The notes under the pieces: generated by a model
Databases searched by the model: none
Told to the model about the DNA's origin: nothing
What the model saw: only the letters and a program-made list of their open reading frames with translations
Origin: Corynebacterium falsenii
GTDB lineage: Bacteria; Actinomycetota; Actinomycetes; Mycobacteriales; Mycobacteriaceae
Assembly (NCBI GenBank): GCA_001054945.1
Contig: JVKJ01000005.1
Location: 124,001-188,000, forward strand
Direction of reading: 5' to 3'
DNA: 64,000 nucleotides
Program-made: the position numbers and the translations under genes
Part shown: positions 63,731-64,000 of the stretch, one piece after another
Position numbering within the stretch: the first letter of the stretch is position 1
How the letters are laid out: every line of letters starts with the position of its first letter

Positions 63731-63852
63731 AGGAGCCCAGCCTAATGGAATCGAACCTGCCCTAACTGCTCGTGGCAATCGTCGAACTCCTGGCGGAATG
63801 ATGCATAATCAAACAACAAGAAAACCAGCGGTCTGATGAAAGGTATCCACTC

Positions 63853-64000
63853 GTGTCGGACGAATCGCGCACGCCCTATCCAAATCAACAGCGCCACGAT
63901 GAGGCCATAAGCAATTTGGAAAAGGCCGTGAAGAGCCGTGATCGCCGCGAAAAGGCCGCCCCACTGGGCGTCATTTTCGCCACCCTGGCTGTGCTTGCTG
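63853..64000 (+). CDS. Peptidyl-prolyl cis-trans isomerase (3' truncated by window edge)
   Basis: Only 49 codons are visible from a GTG start with GAAAGG about ten bases upstream. The product begins MSDESRTPYPNQQ, then has a charged helix (ISNLEKAVKSRDRREK) and the start of a hydrophobic segment (PLGVIFATLAVLA). This N-terminus resembles the membrane-anchored cyclophilin-type isomerases encoded near hisS and relA in corynebacteria. The catalytic domain lies outside the window, so the call rests on the anchor region and on gene order. Confidence 0.6.
   Translation, partial: MSDESRTPYPNQQRHDEAISNLEKAVKSRDRREKAAPLGVIFATLAVLA

Overview
The window reads as a chromosomal core segment from a Corynebacterium (Actinomycetota, high GC). 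The evidence is the gene content and order: the pentose-phosphate cluster tkt-tal-zwf-opcA-pgl with the actinobacterial G6PDH partner OpcA; whiA-yvcK-rapZ; mihF; CoaBC and PriA of actinobacterial type; frequent GTG and TTG starts; and an exact match to the corynebacterial McbR operator in front of metK. I cannot assign a species from this sequence alone.

Layout. Positions 2-6462 (+ strand) hold the oxidative and non-oxidative pentose phosphate genes; tkt is cut by the left edge. From about 6600 to 55480 almost everything is on the minus strand: secG and lower glycolysis (tpiA, pgk, gap); whiA-yvcK-rapZ-uvrC; a small PH-domain membrane protein; the riboflavin cluster ribD-ribE-ribBA-ribH; rpe-rsmB-fmt-def-priA-metK; coaBC-rpoZ-gmk-mihF; the pyrimidine operon pyrR-pyrB-pyrC-carA-carB-pyrF; pepQ-efp-nusB; the shikimate genes aroE, aroC, aroK, aroB and aroQ with a prepilin peptidase inside; mltG-ruvX-alaS; rarA and a phosphotransferase-fold protein; and aspS. 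A zinc metallopeptidase gene (+) follows. Then come a secreted nuclease and a secreted 5'-nucleotidase (-), hisS and an MBL-fold hydrolase (-), and the 5' end of a peptidyl-prolyl isomerase gene (+) cut by the right edge.

How the genes work together. The carbon genes make NADPH and pentoses and feed triose phosphates into glycolysis. The rib, pyr, aro and coaBC clusters make flavins, UMP, chorismate and CoA. The information-processing genes (alaS, aspS, hisS, efp, def, fmt, rsmB, nusB, rpoZ, uvrC, priA, rarA, ruvX) are housekeeping. The accessory-looking part is the nuclease plus 5'-nucleotidase pair, which should release phosphate and nucleosides from external DNA and nucleotides.

Regulatory signals seen: a McbR-type operator inside the metK promoter; a leader hairpin before pyrR with a perfect CNGNGA-type PyrR loop and a stem that captures the Shine-Dalgarno sequence; several rho-independent-type hairpins; and weaker palindromes. 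No tRNA, rRNA, CRISPR array, insertion sequence or prophage gene was recognised. I found no convincing undescribed system; the window is mostly conserved housekeeping, and the best leads are regulatory or concern orphan proteins.
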